This document shows positions 16,746-26,000 of a stretch of 42,515 nucleotides of DNA, piece by piece. The notes under the pieces were generated by a model, which made no database searches, had not been told where the DNA came from, and saw only the letters and a list, made by a program, of their open reading frames with translations. Position numbers and translations under genes: made by a program. This stretch comes from an uncultured Paracoccaceae bacterium (GTDB lineage Bacteria; Pseudomonadota; Alphaproteobacteria; Rhodobacterales; Rhodobacteraceae), in the NCBI GenBank assembly GCA_947311485.1, contig CAMZLM010000112.1, forward strand, positions 1-42,515, given 5' to 3'. Each line of letters starts with the position of its first letter. Position 1 is the first letter of the stretch.

Positions 16746-17660
16746 TTATGCTTTTGGATGCGCTTTTCGGTAAACTTCCATCAACCGTACCTGATCCAGC
16801 GCGGTATAGGCCTGTGTGGTGGACAGCGACGCATGGCCCAACAATTCCTGAATAGCGCGCAGATCGCCGCCTGCCTCAAGCAGATGGGTGGCAAAGGAAT
16901 GACGCAGCGCATGCGGTGTGGCCGTGGCCGGAAGACCAAGCTGCAGGCGGGTTTTTTCCATTACCTTCTGGATCAAACGCGGGTTCAACCGTTTGCCGCG
17001 CACGCCCAAAAACAGCGGCGTGTCCGGCTGCATGGCAAAAGGGCACAGCCGCAGGTATTCGGCCACGGCGGCCCGCGCGGCAGGGATCACCGGCACCACA
17101 CGGTCCTTGTCACCCTTGCCGCGAATCATCAGGGAATCGGGCAGGGGCGTGTCTGAAAAATTCAGGGCTAATGCTTCGGATATGCGCAGCCCGCAGCCAT
17201 AGAGAAGGGTCACAACAGCGGTATCGCGCGCCCCGACCCAGCCTTCGGCGGATTGCAATTCGACCGTATCCAGCAATTCGCGCGCGGCATCCCGTGCCAC
17301 GGGGCGGGGCAGTTGCGCCTTGAATTTCGGGGTGCGGGTGGCCAGAACCGATGTGGCCTCCACCCCTTCGGTTTCCGACAGCCAGCGATAAAAGCTTTTC
17401 ACCGCGGACAATTCCCGCGCCAGAGTCCGCGCGCCAACCCCGCGGCGACGTTCATGGGCCATCCAGGCCCGCATGTCGGTGATTTTAACCCGTCCCAATG
17501 CGGTAACGCCTTGGGGGCCGCCAAAATGATTGGCCAGAAACCCGAGAAACCCGCTGACGTCGCGCCGGTAGGCTTCGATTGTGTTGTCGGAAACCCCGCG
17601 CAACGCGATCAGGGTGGTGAGCCAGCGTTCGAGCAAATCATGAGCGCCGGTATTGGCCAT
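16746..17660 (-). CDS. xerC: Tyrosine recombinase XerC
   Basis: The 304-residue site-specific recombinase resolves chromosome dimers at dif with XerD. The N-terminal SAM-like domain (about residues 8-95, VSDNTIEAYRRDVSGFL) precedes the catalytic domain, where the conserved residues are visible: Arg in GCGLRISEAL (about 158), Lys in GKGDKDR, H-x-x-R in HALRHSFATHLLEAG (about 250), His in LLGHASLSTTQ and the nucleophile Tyr in AYT (about 286). The ATG overlaps the last base of the DUF484 stop codon (TGATG), so the two are coupled. The pairing DUF484-xerC is common in proteobacteria. There are no att sites or cargo, which argues for housekeeping XerC and against an integrase. Confidence 0.94.
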   Translation of the reverse strand: MANTGAHDLLERWLTTLIALRGVSDNTIEAYRRDVSGFLGFLANHFGGPQGVTALGRVKITDMRAWMAHERRRGVGARTLARELSAVKSFYRWLSETEGVEATSVLATRTPKFKAQLPRPVARDAARELLDTVELQSAEGWVGARDTAVVTLLYGCGLRISEALALNFSDTPLPDSLMIRGKGDKDRVVPVIPAARAAVAEYLRLCPFAMQPDTPLFLGVRGKRLNPRLIQKVMEKTRLQLGLPATATPHALRHSFATHLLEAGGDLRAIQELLGHASLSTTQAYTALDQVRLMEVYRKAHPKA

Positions 17661-18373
17661 CAGCGCAGCCAGCGGCGCAACACCCGTTCAAAGGCACTGC
17701 CAAAAAACACCAACAGATCGGCCCCTTTCTCGGGGGTGAACTGGGCGATTTGATCGGACCCCAACACCAGCATGGCCGGCAGGTTGCCCTTGCCAAGGTC
17801 CAGCTTCAATACGGCTTCGGAGACGACATAATCGGCGGCGTCGCCAAACACCCGTGTTTCGCGTGATGATATCTGTCGCAGTGTCACCGGTCGCTGGACG
17901 CCTTCACGGCCTTGGGCGACATAGGCCGAAACCTCGCCCGGGGCAAAAAAGCTGACGCCTTGGCCAAACTCGGATTCCAGATCGGGGGTGTCCCCGGTCG
18001 CCACGGCCGGACTTTCAAGGCACAGGCGCGCGCTGGCGACATGCAGGATTTGCGCCAGTTCCGTTTCCAGAAGGCTCAGAAATTCGGCAAAGCTCAGGGG
18101 TTCCAGCACCGCCAACACCGCGCGGTGAATCTGGTTGGTGCTGGCCAGATTGTCATAGGCGGCGGCGATCACGTGGCGGTGGGTATCCTCCAGCCGTTCA
18201 AGTCGCGCGCCCAGCCGTTCCAGCGCGATCGAACGCAGATCAACCACATTGCCGCCGCGCCCGTTGCCATCGGCGGCAATCAATGCCGCCATGACGTCGC
18301 GATCCTCCAGCACGGCCGCAGGATCGGACAGGATTTGGTCGCGAATATCGTTGTTCTGGTTCTGCTCGTTCAT
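17660..18373 (-). CDS. DUF484 family protein (GAF-like)
   Basis: The 237-residue cytoplasmic protein matches DUF484: a helical N-terminus with ILSDPAAVLEDRDVMAALI and VDLRSIALERLGARLERLE, then a GAF-like domain (about residues 90-230). The segments HRHVIAAAYDNLASTNQIHR and FFGSAFERVLRRWL near the end are family-like. Members sit next to xerC in many proteobacteria but have no established biochemical activity that I know of; the GAF-like fold suggests ligand or protein binding. It lies 10 bases behind fsa and overlaps xerC by one base, so the three genes form one operon. Confidence 0.9.
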   Translation of the reverse strand: MNEQNQNNDIRDQILSDPAAVLEDRDVMAALIAADGNGRGGNVVDLRSIALERLGARLERLEDTHRHVIAAAYDNLASTNQIHRAVLAVLEPLSFAEFLSLLETELAQILHVASARLCLESPAVATGDTPDLESEFGQGVSFFAPGEVSAYVAQGREGVQRPVTLRQISSRETRVFGDAADYVVSEAVLKLDLGKGNLPAMLVLGSDQIAQFTPEKGADLLVFFGSAFERVLRRWLR

Positions 18374-18383
18374 GCGGTCTGCC

Positions 18384-19037
18384 TTACAGGATGTTTTGTC
18401 CTGTCTTTTCCCAATCTTTCATAAAGGCTGCAAGACCTTTGTCTGTCAGGGCGTGCTGGGCCAGCTTTTTCAACACTTCCGGTGGCGCCGTTACAACATC
18501 GGACCCGATTTTGGCGCATTCCGACACGTGGTTGACCGACCGGATCGACGCCGCGAGGACTTCGGTTTTGAAGGCATAGTTGTCATAAATGGTGCGGATT
18601 TCCTCAATCAGGTCCAACCCGTCAATGTTGATGTCATCCAGACGACCAATGAAAGGCGAAACAAATGTGGCACCGGCCTTGGCGGCCAGCAGGGCCTGAC
18701 TGGCAGAGAAACACAGGGTGACGTTGACCATTTTACCTTCGCCGGACAGGACTTTACACGCCTTTAATCCGTCCCATGTCAGGGGGACCTTGACGGCGAT
18801 GTTATCGGCGATTTTCGCCAGCTTGCGGCCTTCGGCGATCATGTCGTCGGCTTTCAGGGCAACCACTTCGGCGCTGACGGGGCCGTCGATCATGGCGCAG
18901 ATTTCTTTGGTCACTTCCAGAATATCGCGGCCCGATTTCAGGATCAGCGATGGATTGGTGGTCACACCATCGGCAAAGCCCAGCTCGTTCAGCTCTGCAA
19001 TGGCGTCCACATCGGCGGTATCGACGAAAAATTTCAT
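18384..19037 (-). CDS. fsa: Fructose-6-phosphate aldolase / small transaldolase (TalC type)
   Basis: The 217-residue protein is the right length for the short transaldolase subfamily. It begins [13 protein letters not shown] and shows GVTTNPSLI, the Schiff-base lysine in NIAVKVPLT (about residue 86), [30 protein letters not shown] and [10 protein letters not shown]. Enzymes of this group either split fructose 6-phosphate or act as transaldolase in the pentose phosphate pathway; the sequence alone does not decide between them, although transaldolase is the usual call in alphaproteobacteria. AGGAAAG before the ATG fixes the start. It heads the operon with DUF484 and xerC and diverges from priA. 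Confidence 0.92.
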   Translation of the reverse strand: MKFFVDTADVDAIAELNELGFADGVTTNPSLILKSGRDILEVTKEICAMIDGPVSAEVVALKADDMIAEGRKLAKIADNIAVKVPLTWDGLKACKVLSGEGKMVNVTLCFSASQALLAAKAGATFVSPFIGRLDDINIDGLDLIEEIRTIYDNYAFKTEVLAASIRSVNHVSECAKIGSDVVTAPPEVLKKLAQHALTDKGLAAFMKDWEKTGQNIL

Positions 19038-19137
19038 GGTTGCTTTCCTATTGTTCTTGGTTTTTTTGTTATGCCCGAGGCTATTCTACAGTAAGCTTAG
19101 CAGCAAGTGAACCTCAGAAGTAAAGCTGTATACCGTT

Positions 19138-21339
19138 GTGAACAATTCCGTGCAAAGCTTTTTTCCCCATGGTCAGAACATTGCGGTTCTGACGGCAGAG
19201 CCATTGAACCGGTTGCTGGATTACCGCGCGCCGGAACAGGGGGTGCATCTGGGGGCGTTTGTCGAGGTGCCGCTTGGCCCGCGCAAGGTGATCGGCGTGG
19301 TCTGGGGGGCGGCGCAGGGGGGCTATGACCCCAAAAAGATCCGCCCGATATTTCAGGTGATCGACGTGCCGCCGATGCGGGCGGAAATGCGGCTGTTTTT
19401 GACAAAGGTGGGCGATTACACTCTGACGCCGCTGTCACAAATGCTGCGCTTGGCCACCCGCGCGCCGGGGTTGGCCGATCCGCCCCACATGCGCCGCGTT
19501 CTGGGGCCGGGGCCGGGCGAGGTCAGCCGGATGACGCCGGCACGTGAAAAAGTAATGGCCCTGCTCGGGGAACAGCCCGACCAGCGGTTCACCGCTGCCG
19601 AGCTGGCGCGATTGGCAGGAGTGACGGCATCCGTGGTCAAGGGGTTGGTGAAACAGGGGGCGATTGCCGAATACGAAACGGCCCGCGATGTGGCTTATCC
19701 GGCGCTGGATCCGGCGCGCGCGGGCAAGGATCTGACGGATGAACAGGCTGGCGTGGCAAAGGAGCTGCGCGCGCTGGTGGCGGCGCAGGAATATTCCACG
19801 GCTTTGCTCAAGGGGGTGACCGGATCTGGCAAGACAGAAGTCTATCTCGAGGCCGTCGCCGAATGTCTGGCGCAGGGGCGACAGGCGTTGGTCTTGTTAC
19901 CGGAAATCGCGCTGACGGTGGAATTTCTGGATCGGGTGGAACAACGGTTCGGCGCACGTCCGGCTGAATGGCATTCCGGCGTAACCATGACCGAAAAACG
20001 CCGCTGCTGGCGGATGGTGGCAGAAGGCCGCGCCCAGCTGGTGGTGGGCGCGCGCTCGGCGTTGTATCTGCCGTTTCAGCAGCTGGGCCTTGTGGTGGTG
20101 GATGAGGAACACGAGAATTCCTATAAACAGGAAGAAGGCGTTTTGTATCATGCCCGGGATATGGCGGTGTTGCGGGCGTCGATTTGCGGGGCGAATGTGG
20201 TGTTGGCCTCGGCCACGCCGTCGCTGGAAACATGGGCCAATGCGGATGCGGGCAAATACAAACGTTTTGATCTGGCGCGCCGGTTCGGGGCGGCGGTGTT
20301 GCCGGAAATGCGTGCGATCGATCTGCGCGAGGATGCGTTGGAGTCGGGGCGCTGGATTTCGCCGACATTGGCGCGGGCGGTGTTTGCGCGGCTGGATCGG
20401 GGTGAACAATCGCTGTTGTTCATCAACCGGCGCGGCTATGCGCCGCTCACGATTTGTCGGGCCTGCGGGCATCAGGTGGGCTGTGACCATTGCGACGCAC
20501 GCATGGTGGAACACCGGTTTCAAAAACGGCTGGTTTGCCATCAATGCGGCGAGAGCAAGCCTCTGCCGGAGGTCTGCCCCTCTTGTGAGGTGGAGGGTAA
20601 AATGGCGGCAGTTGGCCCCGGGGTGGAGCGTTTGGCCGAGGAGGCCGAAGCACGGTTTCCGGATGCCCGTGTGGCGGTGCTGTCATCCGACATGGCGATG
20701 AGCGCGCGGGCGCTCAAGGAGCGGATCAATTCGATTGCGCGGGGCGAGGCGGATATCATTATCGGCACGCAGCTGGTGGCCAAGGGACACAACTTTCCGC
20801 TGCTGACCTGTGTGGGGGTGATCGATGCGGATCTGGGTTTGCAAGGGGGGGATCTGCGTGCGGCAGAGAAGACGTTCCAACTGATCCGGCAGGTGGCCGG
20901 GCGCGCCGGGCGGGCAGATAAAAAGGGGGTCGCCTATGTGCAGACCCATCAGCCGGACCATCCGGTGATCAAGGCGATCCTGTCGGGCGAGGAAGAGGCA
21001 TTCTGGCAGGCCGAGGCCGAACAACGCCGCATGGCCGGCGTGCCTCCCTATGGCCGGATGGCGGGGGTTGTGGTGTCGGGGCCAGATCTGGATTTGGTGT
21101 TCGATGTGGCAAATTACATGGTGCGTAATGCGCAGGGGTTGCACAGTATCGGGGCCGAGGTTTTCGGCCCCGCCCCCGCCCCCATTGCCCGGGTACGTGG
21201 GCGGCATCGGGTGCGGATACTGGTAAAAGCGGGCAAGGCGGTCGCCCTGCAAGGCGCGCTGAAGCAGTGGCGGGGCGGGTTGAAGTTGCCGGCGAACCTG
21301 CGGGTGAGTATCGATATTGACCCGCAGACGTTTTATTGA
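19138..21339 (+). CDS. priA: Primosomal protein N' (replication restart helicase PriA)
   Basis: The 733-residue helicase reloads the replisome at stalled forks. An N-terminal DNA-binding domain (VQSFFPHGQNIAVLTAEPLN onward) is followed by the helicase core with Walker A GVTGSGKTEVYLE (about residue 225) and the DEEH box VVVDEEHENSYKQEE, then the zinc-binding insert with CRACG, CDHCD, CHQCG and CPSC pairs (about 440-485). The C-terminal core then gives DIIIGTQLVAKGHNFPLLTCV and QVAGRAGR. The start is GTG at 19138, the only one that yields the expected N-terminus. The gene diverges from fsa across 100 bases. Confidence 0.96.
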   Translation: MNNSVQSFFPHGQNIAVLTAEPLNRLLDYRAPEQGVHLGAFVEVPLGPRKVIGVVWGAAQGGYDPKKIRPIFQVIDVPPMRAEMRLFLTKVGDYTLTPLSQMLRLATRAPGLADPPHMRRVLGPGPGEVSRMTPAREKVMALLGEQPDQRFTAAELARLAGVTASVVKGLVKQGAIAEYETARDVAYPALDPARAGKDLTDEQAGVAKELRALVAAQEYSTALLKGVTGSGKTEVYLEAVAECLAQGRQALVLLPEIALTVEFLDRVEQRFGARPAEWHSGVTMTEKRRCWRMVAEGRAQLVVGARSALYLPFQQLGLVVVDEEHENSYKQEEGVLYHARDMAVLRASICGANVVLASATPSLETWANADAGKYKRFDLARRFGAAVLPEMRAIDLREDALESGRWISPTLARAVFARLDRGEQSLLFINRRGYAPLTICRACGHQVGCDHCDARMVEHRFQKRLVCHQCGESKPLPEVCPSCEVEGKMAAVGPGVERLAEEAEARFPDARVAVLSSDMAMSARALKERINSIARGEADIIIGTQLVAKGHNFPLLTCVGVIDADLGLQGGDLRAAEKTFQLIRQVAGRAGRADKKGVAYVQTHQPDHPVIKAILSGEEEAFWQAEAEQRRMAGVPPYGRMAGVVVSGPDLDLVFDVANYMVRNAQGLHSIGAEVFGPAPAPIARVRGRHRVRILVKAGKAVALQGALKQWRGGLKLPANLRVSIDIDPQTFY

Positions 21340-21359
21340 TGTGGCGAACAGAGTAAAAT

Positions 21360-21391
21360 GCGCTCCGCGCGGGGATATTTGGGGAAAATGG
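21360..21391 (+). repeat. Composite 3' element, short copy 2
   Basis: A small hairpin GCGC-TCC-GCGC (21360-21370) is followed by GGGGATATTTGGGGAAAATGG (broken here only for length: core 21371-21391). It lies 20 bases past the priA stop in sense orientation. The core shares ATATTT-GGGG-AAAATGG with the copy at 31530-31585, while the GGGGGC hairpin is missing. From memory, motifs of this kind are common behind genes in Rhodobacterales. Confidence 0.7.
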
Positions 21392-21456
21392 ATTGGGGGG
21401 TGGTGGTCAACCTGTCGGTGGGGCGTTAGAAGTCTGACGGATTGACAGGAGACTCT

Positions 21457-22551
21457 ATGATGACGCGCAAGATTGTTCCGCAGCCGGGCATACTGGATAT
21501 TGATCTGTATGTGGGAGGCAAGGGCCATGTGGATGGCATGTCCAACACGGTAAAGCTCAGCTCCAACGAAAATCCGCACGGGGCCTGTGAAAAGGCAAAG
21601 CAGGCGTTTCGGGCTGTGGCGGGCAATATGCATATCTATCCGTCGTCGGACCACGCCGAATTGCGCGAAGCGATTGCACAGGTTCACGGGGTTGATGCGG
21701 ATCGGGTGATTTGCGGCAACGGGTCGGATGAAATTATTGCGTTTCTGTGCAAGGCTTTTGCCGGTGTCGGGGATGAGGTTTTGTTCACCGAGCACGGGTT
21801 TTCCATGTACCGCATTTGCGCGCTGGGTGCCGGGGCAACGCCGGTGGAGGCCGCGGAAAAGGATCGCCATACGGATGTGGATGCCTTGTTGGCGGCAGTG
21901 ACGGATCGTACAAAGCTGGTGTTTGTGGCCAACCCGAACAATCCCACCGGAACCATGGTTGCCGAAAGTGAAATCGCGCGATTGGCAGAGGGGCTGCCCG
22001 AGGGCTGTTTGTTGGTTCTGGACGAGGCCTATGCCGAATATGTGGCGGGTTTTGACGGACATTTGTCATTGGTCGAGGATCGCGACAATGTCTTTATGAC
22101 CCGCACGTTTTCCAAGATTTACGGGCTGGGGGGGCTGCGTATCGGTTGGGGCTATGGCCCACAGGAAATTATTGACGTTTTGTATCGGTTGCGCGGGCCG
22201 TTCAATGTGAATGCGGGGGCATTGGCGGCGGCGACGGCTGCGGTGCAAGAGGTGGAGTACACTGAAAAATGCCGTGCGGATAATGCCAAGTGGCGTGATT
22301 GGCTGGTGGCGGAACTGGCCACGGCCGGGATTCCTTGTGATCCGTCGGTGACCAACTTTATTCTGGCGCAATTTGGTTCAGAAGCCGAGGCCGATGCGGC
22401 GGATGCTTGCCTGAATGCCAACGGTTTGATTGTGCGGCAGGTCAAGGGCTATAAATTGCCGGACTGTTTGCGTATTACCATTGGTAAAGGCGCGGATTGC
22501 AAACGGGTAGCGGCGGTGTTGCGCGAGTTCAAGGAAAGCTGGCAGGGATGA
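21457..22551 (+). CDS. hisC: Histidinol-phosphate / aromatic aminotransferase
   Basis: The 364-residue PLP enzyme of fold type I carries [48 protein letters not shown] and the PLP lysine in [15 protein letters not shown] (about residue 220), and ends with an RITIG-type arginine motif. HisC transfers an amino group between glutamate and imidazole-acetol phosphate in histidine synthesis. Here the neighbour is tyrC, overlapping by four bases, not other his genes. A role with aromatic keto acids (prephenate or phenylpyruvate), alone or in addition, is therefore likely. AGGAG five bases before ATG 21457 sets the start. Confidence 0.92.
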   Translation: MMTRKIVPQPGILDIDLYVGGKGHVDGMSNTVKLSSNENPHGACEKAKQAFRAVAGNMHIYPSSDHAELREAIAQVHGVDADRVICGNGSDEIIAFLCKAFAGVGDEVLFTEHGFSMYRICALGAGATPVEAAEKDRHTDVDALLAAVTDRTKLVFVANPNNPTGTMVAESEIARLAEGLPEGCLLVLDEAYAEYVAGFDGHLSLVEDRDNVFMTRTFSKIYGLGGLRIGWGYGPQEIIDVLYRLRGPFNVNAGALAAATAAVQEVEYTEKCRADNAKWRDWLVAELATAGIPCDPSVTNFILAQFGSEAEADAADACLNANGLIVRQVKGYKLPDCLRITIGKGADCKRVAAVLREFKESWQG

Positions 22552-23468
22552 CGCAGATTTATGACAAAGTGGCCTTGATCGGGCTGGGTCTGATTGCCGG
22601 ATCCATTGGTTATGCGGCGAAACGGGCCGGTGTGGTCGGGCAGATCAGCGGCTACGCCCGATCCGGCGATACCCGCGCGGCGGCGCTGGAGCTGGGTTTT
22701 GTGGACACTGTGGCCGATAGCCCTGCCGATGCGGTACGCGATGCGGATCTGGTGATCCTCTGTGTGCCGGTCGGGGCGATGGCGCAAGTGGCGCGCCAGA
22801 TCGCACCGGCGTTGAAACCCGGGGCGACGGTCTCCGATGTGGGGTCGGTGAAACAGGCGGTAGTGGATGCGGTGTTGCCGCATTTGCCGGAAAATGTTGA
22901 ATTTGTTCCGGCGCACCCGATGGCAGGGACCGAACATTCCGGCCCGCATGCGGGGTTTGCAGAACTGTTTGAAAACCGCTGGTGCCTGATTACGCCTTTG
23001 CCGCAGAATGATCCGGCGGCGGTTGCACGGCTCGAGGATTTCTGGCGCGCGCTGGGATCGCAGATCGAAACGATGGACGTGGTACATCATGATCTGGTGG
23101 TGGCGGTCACATCGCACGCGCCGCATTTGATTGCCTATACCATGGTTGGCGTGGCCGATGATATGGAACGGGTCAGCCAGACCGAGGTGGTCAACCTGTC
23201 CGCTGCCGGTTTTCGTGATTTCACCCGTATTGCCGCGTCCGACCCGACCATGTGGCGCGATGTGTTTCTGAATAACCGGGCGGCGACGCTGGAAATTCTG
23301 GGGAGATTTACCGAAGAGCTTTTTGCGCTGCAACGGGCCATTCGCAAGGGGGACGGGGACAAGCTGTTTGATTATTTCACCCACACCCGCGCGGTGCGCA
23401 AAAGCATCATTGATGCGGGGCAGGATACGGATGCGCCAGATTTTGGCCGCAGTGGGGCCAAGGAATAG
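22548..23468 (+). CDS. tyrC: Prephenate/arogenate dehydrogenase
   Basis: The 306-residue NAD(P)-dependent enzyme catalyses oxidative decarboxylation in tyrosine synthesis. The nucleotide-binding loop [16 protein letters not shown] is at the N-terminus, followed by [10 protein letters not shown] and SDVGSVKQ, the substrate motif [12 protein letters not shown] and the catalytic-site segment SHAPHLIAY (about residue 185). The short form without an ACT domain or fused chorismate mutase fits the cyclohexadienyl dehydrogenases of alphaproteobacteria. ATG 22548 overlaps the hisC stop (ATGA), so translation is coupled; an upstream in-frame start would lie inside hisC. Whether it prefers prephenate or arogenate is not visible. 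Confidence 0.93.
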   Translation: MTQIYDKVALIGLGLIAGSIGYAAKRAGVVGQISGYARSGDTRAAALELGFVDTVADSPADAVRDADLVILCVPVGAMAQVARQIAPALKPGATVSDVGSVKQAVVDAVLPHLPENVEFVPAHPMAGTEHSGPHAGFAELFENRWCLITPLPQNDPAAVARLEDFWRALGSQIETMDVVHHDLVVAVTSHAPHLIAYTMVGVADDMERVSQTEVVNLSAAGFRDFTRIAASDPTMWRDVFLNNRAATLEILGRFTEELFALQRAIRKGDGDKLFDYFTHTRAVRKSIIDAGQDTDAPDFGRSGAKE

Positions 23469-23470
23469 TT

Positions 23471-24379
23471 ATGAAACTGGGCGTATGGATCGGGGCCTTG
23501 CTGGCGGGACTGTTTGCGGGAACGCTTGCCAATGCGCAAGCGCCGGCCACATCTTTGCGCCCGATGCCGCGCCCGACGATTATTCAGCTCGACCCGAACG
23601 CAACGCTGGCACCGCTTGCTTCTTTGCGGCCCCGTCCAAGGGGCATGCCATTGCAAACGGTGGTGGTCCGGCAAGCCATTCAAGAAGATCTTGTTAATAC
23701 CGCCGCTGTGCCGGTGCAAAATATGTTCACCGCTGTCAGCCCCTTTGCTGTGGCGCGGTCTCTTGTGCCGAAAAGACGGCCCAAAGGGCTGCGGCGTGTG
23801 GCGCGCATTGATCCGCAAAGCTATACGGCGGGCAAGGCTGTGCGCTATCGCAAAAAGGGGTCGGTCTGTGGAAACAAAGGCATTCGCGGGTATGCCGTGG
23901 GGCCGGTACGCGGTAAAATCGCCGGATGCAGCATCAAAAATCCGGTTAAAATCAACGAAGTCGACGGGGTGAAATTCACCCGGGAAGTGCTGGTCGGTTG
24001 TGATGCCGCGAAATCGCTGTATGGCTGGGTGCGTAAATCGGCAAAGCCGGTGGTCGGGCGCAAGGGCGGGGGGCTGGCGAAAATTCAGATGATCGCCGGA
24101 TATTCCTGCCGCAATCGTAACAGCGCCAAAAGCGGCAAGCTGTCGGAGCACGCCAAGGGCAAGGCAGTGGATATTGCAGGATTTGTGCTTAAGGATGGTA
24201 CGATTTTAAGTGTTAAACGGGATTGGCACAGCAAGAGCAAAGGCCGCACGCTGAAAAAGCTGCATAAAACGGCCTGTGGGCCGTTTGGCACCGTGCTTGG
24301 CCCCAATGCCAACCGGTTTCATCAGGACCATTTCCATTTTGATGTGGCGCGTTATCGCAGCGGGGCCTATTGCCGTTAA
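23471..24379 (+). CDS. Extensin-like protein with M15-type peptidase signature
   Basis: The 302-residue secreted protein starts with a signal peptide (MKLGVWIGALLAGLFAGTLA, cleavage near NAQA) and a Pro/Arg-rich linker (about residues 25-110). The C-terminal extensin-like domain follows. It contains CGNKGIRGYAVGPV, IAGCSIKNPVKI, MIAGYSCRNRN, SEHAKGKAVDIAGFVL and HQDHFHFDVARYR. The pattern S-x-H-x-x-G-x-A-x-D plus H-x-H is that of zinc D,D-/L,D-carboxypeptidases of the M15/VanY type, so the protein may trim peptidoglycan. Six cysteines in the domain suggest disulfides. It follows tyrC by two bases and is likely cotranscribed, though no metabolic link is obvious. The family name comes from a resemblance to plant extensin and says nothing about function. 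Confidence 0.88.
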   Translation: MKLGVWIGALLAGLFAGTLANAQAPATSLRPMPRPTIIQLDPNATLAPLASLRPRPRGMPLQTVVVRQAIQEDLVNTAAVPVQNMFTAVSPFAVARSLVPKRRPKGLRRVARIDPQSYTAGKAVRYRKKGSVCGNKGIRGYAVGPVRGKIAGCSIKNPVKINEVDGVKFTREVLVGCDAAKSLYGWVRKSAKPVVGRKGGGLAKIQMIAGYSCRNRNSAKSGKLSEHAKGKAVDIAGFVLKDGTILSVKRDWHSKSKGRTLKKLHKTACGPFGTVLGPNANRFHQDHFHFDVARYRSGAYCR

Positions 24380-24385
24380 CCCCGG

Positions 24386-25387
24386 TTACAGGCGGAAACG
24401 CGGGGCGGGACCGATTGGAATGACACCGATGCTCATGGTGCGCCCCGAGAAACTCAGCGGGGCGTCGATGGTGTCGGGATTGCCGGACATGCGCGCGAGA
24501 AAGGTCAGCGCGGTTTCAATCGGTCCTACCAGATCCGCCGGAATACGCCCCGAATTCACGCCGAGTTTTAGCATATCCTTCCAGTTTTTCGCCCGAATGC
24601 GGATTTTTCCGGTGGGGTAGCCAAGGTCGTCCAGCGTCACCGAACCTTTGGCTTGAAAGCTCAGCTCGCCCCATTTGGCGCTGACATCGGTAAAATCCAC
24701 CCGTTTGAGCAAAGGCTTGCGCCCCTCGATCGCCAGACGGTCCCAAGGTGCATCAAAGGCAAGCGTGGTGGCCACGTGCATTTCCTCGAACACGGCAGGC
24801 AGGATGTTTTGCGGATCGACAATGTTTTTAAACAGACGGGCGGGGGTGACCTCTTGGGCGCGAAAGTCGATGTCATGGGCAAATTTTTCGCCTGCGGTCT
24901 GGCGGGTGGCAAAGCTGGCCTTTTTCAGGGTTGATGACCAGCCTTTGGTGCTCGATAGGGTCAGCCCGTCCATTTCTATCGTGGTTCGATCCAGCGCAAG
25001 GGTGGTGTTGGGTTCGAATTTCACCGATGCACGCATATTTTCCGACAGCAGGGACAAGGTTTCGCGCGGGGAAGAGAATTTCTGGTTCTCCGGCCAGACC
25101 ACGATGATGTGATTGGGTTTATAGCTGAGCGCGTGGATATAAAACGCGGGTGCCGTCCAGGCCCAGCCTTGTTGCGGGTCGGCCAGGTGCAGGTCGGTGA
25201 TCACGGTATCAAACCGGTTGGGGAATCCCCGCACCTCGAGCGTGTTATAATCCGCCACCCAACCCGCGTTTGCACGATCGGCAAGCCAGGTTTTCAACGC
25301 GGTTTCCTGTGCGCTTGACCCGACCCACCAATAGCCAAACCAGCCTAAAACGGCAATTGTCACAACACTGACCAGTAAACGCGCCAT
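24386..25387 (-). CDS. DUF2125 domain-containing membrane-anchored protein
   Basis: The 333-residue product has an N-terminal membrane anchor (VSVVTIAVLGWFGYWWVG) and a large periplasmic part. The DUF2125 marks are WVADYNTLEVRGFPNRFDTV, LHLADPQQGWAWTAPAF and LSYKPNHIIVVWPE. The rest alternates beta strands in a pattern like bridge-type or AsmA-like lipid-associated proteins, but that comparison is only an impression. The start at 25387 is chosen over 25408 because AAGGA lies six bases before it. The convergent extensin-like gene ends six bases from its stop. Function unknown. Confidence 0.85.
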   Translation of the reverse strand: MARLLVSVVTIAVLGWFGYWWVGSSAQETALKTWLADRANAGWVADYNTLEVRGFPNRFDTVITDLHLADPQQGWAWTAPAFYIHALSYKPNHIIVVWPENQKFSSPRETLSLLSENMRASVKFEPNTTLALDRTTIEMDGLTLSSTKGWSSTLKKASFATRQTAGEKFAHDIDFRAQEVTPARLFKNIVDPQNILPAVFEEMHVATTLAFDAPWDRLAIEGRKPLLKRVDFTDVSAKWGELSFQAKGSVTLDDLGYPTGKIRIRAKNWKDMLKLGVNSGRIPADLVGPIETALTFLARMSGNPDTIDAPLSFSGRTMSIGVIPIGPAPRFRL

Positions 25388-25457
25388 GGGGGGTCCTTCT
25401 ATTTTCATTTCTGCTCTTTTGACGTTATAGCAGGCCTGAACAAGGGGAACAGAGACA

Positions 25458-26000
25458 ATGTTAAGCGAAGGATTTTGGGTATTTGCCTATGGTTCACTGG
25501 TGTGGAACCCGGGGTTTCCGTTTCAGGATCGCCAGATTGCCCGTTTGAACGGTTTCAGCCGCAGTTTTTGTATGTGGTCGATTCACCATCGCGGTACCGT
25601 AGAAAAACCGGGGTTGGTGCTTGCGCTGGATCCCTCTGCGGGGGGGCATTGCGACGGGGTGGCATTTTTTGTCGGGCCGGATGATGCGGCCAAAACGCTG
25701 GCGGAATTGCGCGAACGGGAATTGGTGTCCTCGGCCTATATCGAGGAAATCCACGAAATTGATTTGCGGGACGGGCGGCGGGTGCCGGCGGTGACCTATG
25801 TGGTGGATGTGGCGCATGAACAGTATTGCGGCGGTTTGACGTTGGAACGACAGGCCGAGGTGATCGCAGCGGCGGTCGGAGGGCGCGGGCCGAACCCAGA
25901 ATACCTGTTTAACACCGCCAGCCATCTGGCCGATATCGGGCTGGAGGATACAGACCTGAACTGGCTTGCGCAGCGGGTCCGGGAGATGGGTCATGGATAG
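25458..26000 (+). CDS. ChaC-like gamma-glutamylcyclotransferase
   Basis: The 180-residue protein fits the ChaC/GGCT fold. The substrate loop is YGSLVWNPGF at the N-terminus, then RLNGFSRSFCMWSIHHRG, with GVAFFV and the catalytic-glutamate segment LRERELVSSAYIE (about residue 95). Enzymes of this group cleave the gamma-glutamyl bond of glutathione to give 5-oxoproline and Cys-Gly in the cytoplasm. The start at 25458 has AGGGGAACAG upstream. Its end overlaps the start of the DUF523 gene by eight bases, so the two are made together. Whether the substrate is glutathione or another gamma-glutamyl compound is unproven. Confidence 0.9.
   Translation: MLSEGFWVFAYGSLVWNPGFPFQDRQIARLNGFSRSFCMWSIHHRGTVEKPGLVLALDPSAGGHCDGVAFFVGPDDAAKTLAELRERELVSSAYIEEIHEIDLRDGRRVPAVTYVVDVAHEQYCGGLTLERQAEVIAAAVGGRGPNPEYLFNTASHLADIGLEDTDLNWLAQRVREMGHG

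Noticed and set aside
16746-17660. Integrase of a mobile element
   Set aside because: It is coupled to DUF484 and fsa as in many genomes, with no attachment repeats or cargo genes, so XerC is the better call.
20683-22062. Open frame of 459 codons on the minus strand spanning priA and hisC
   Set aside because: It crosses two real genes and the composite 3' element between them, with no protein-like motifs.
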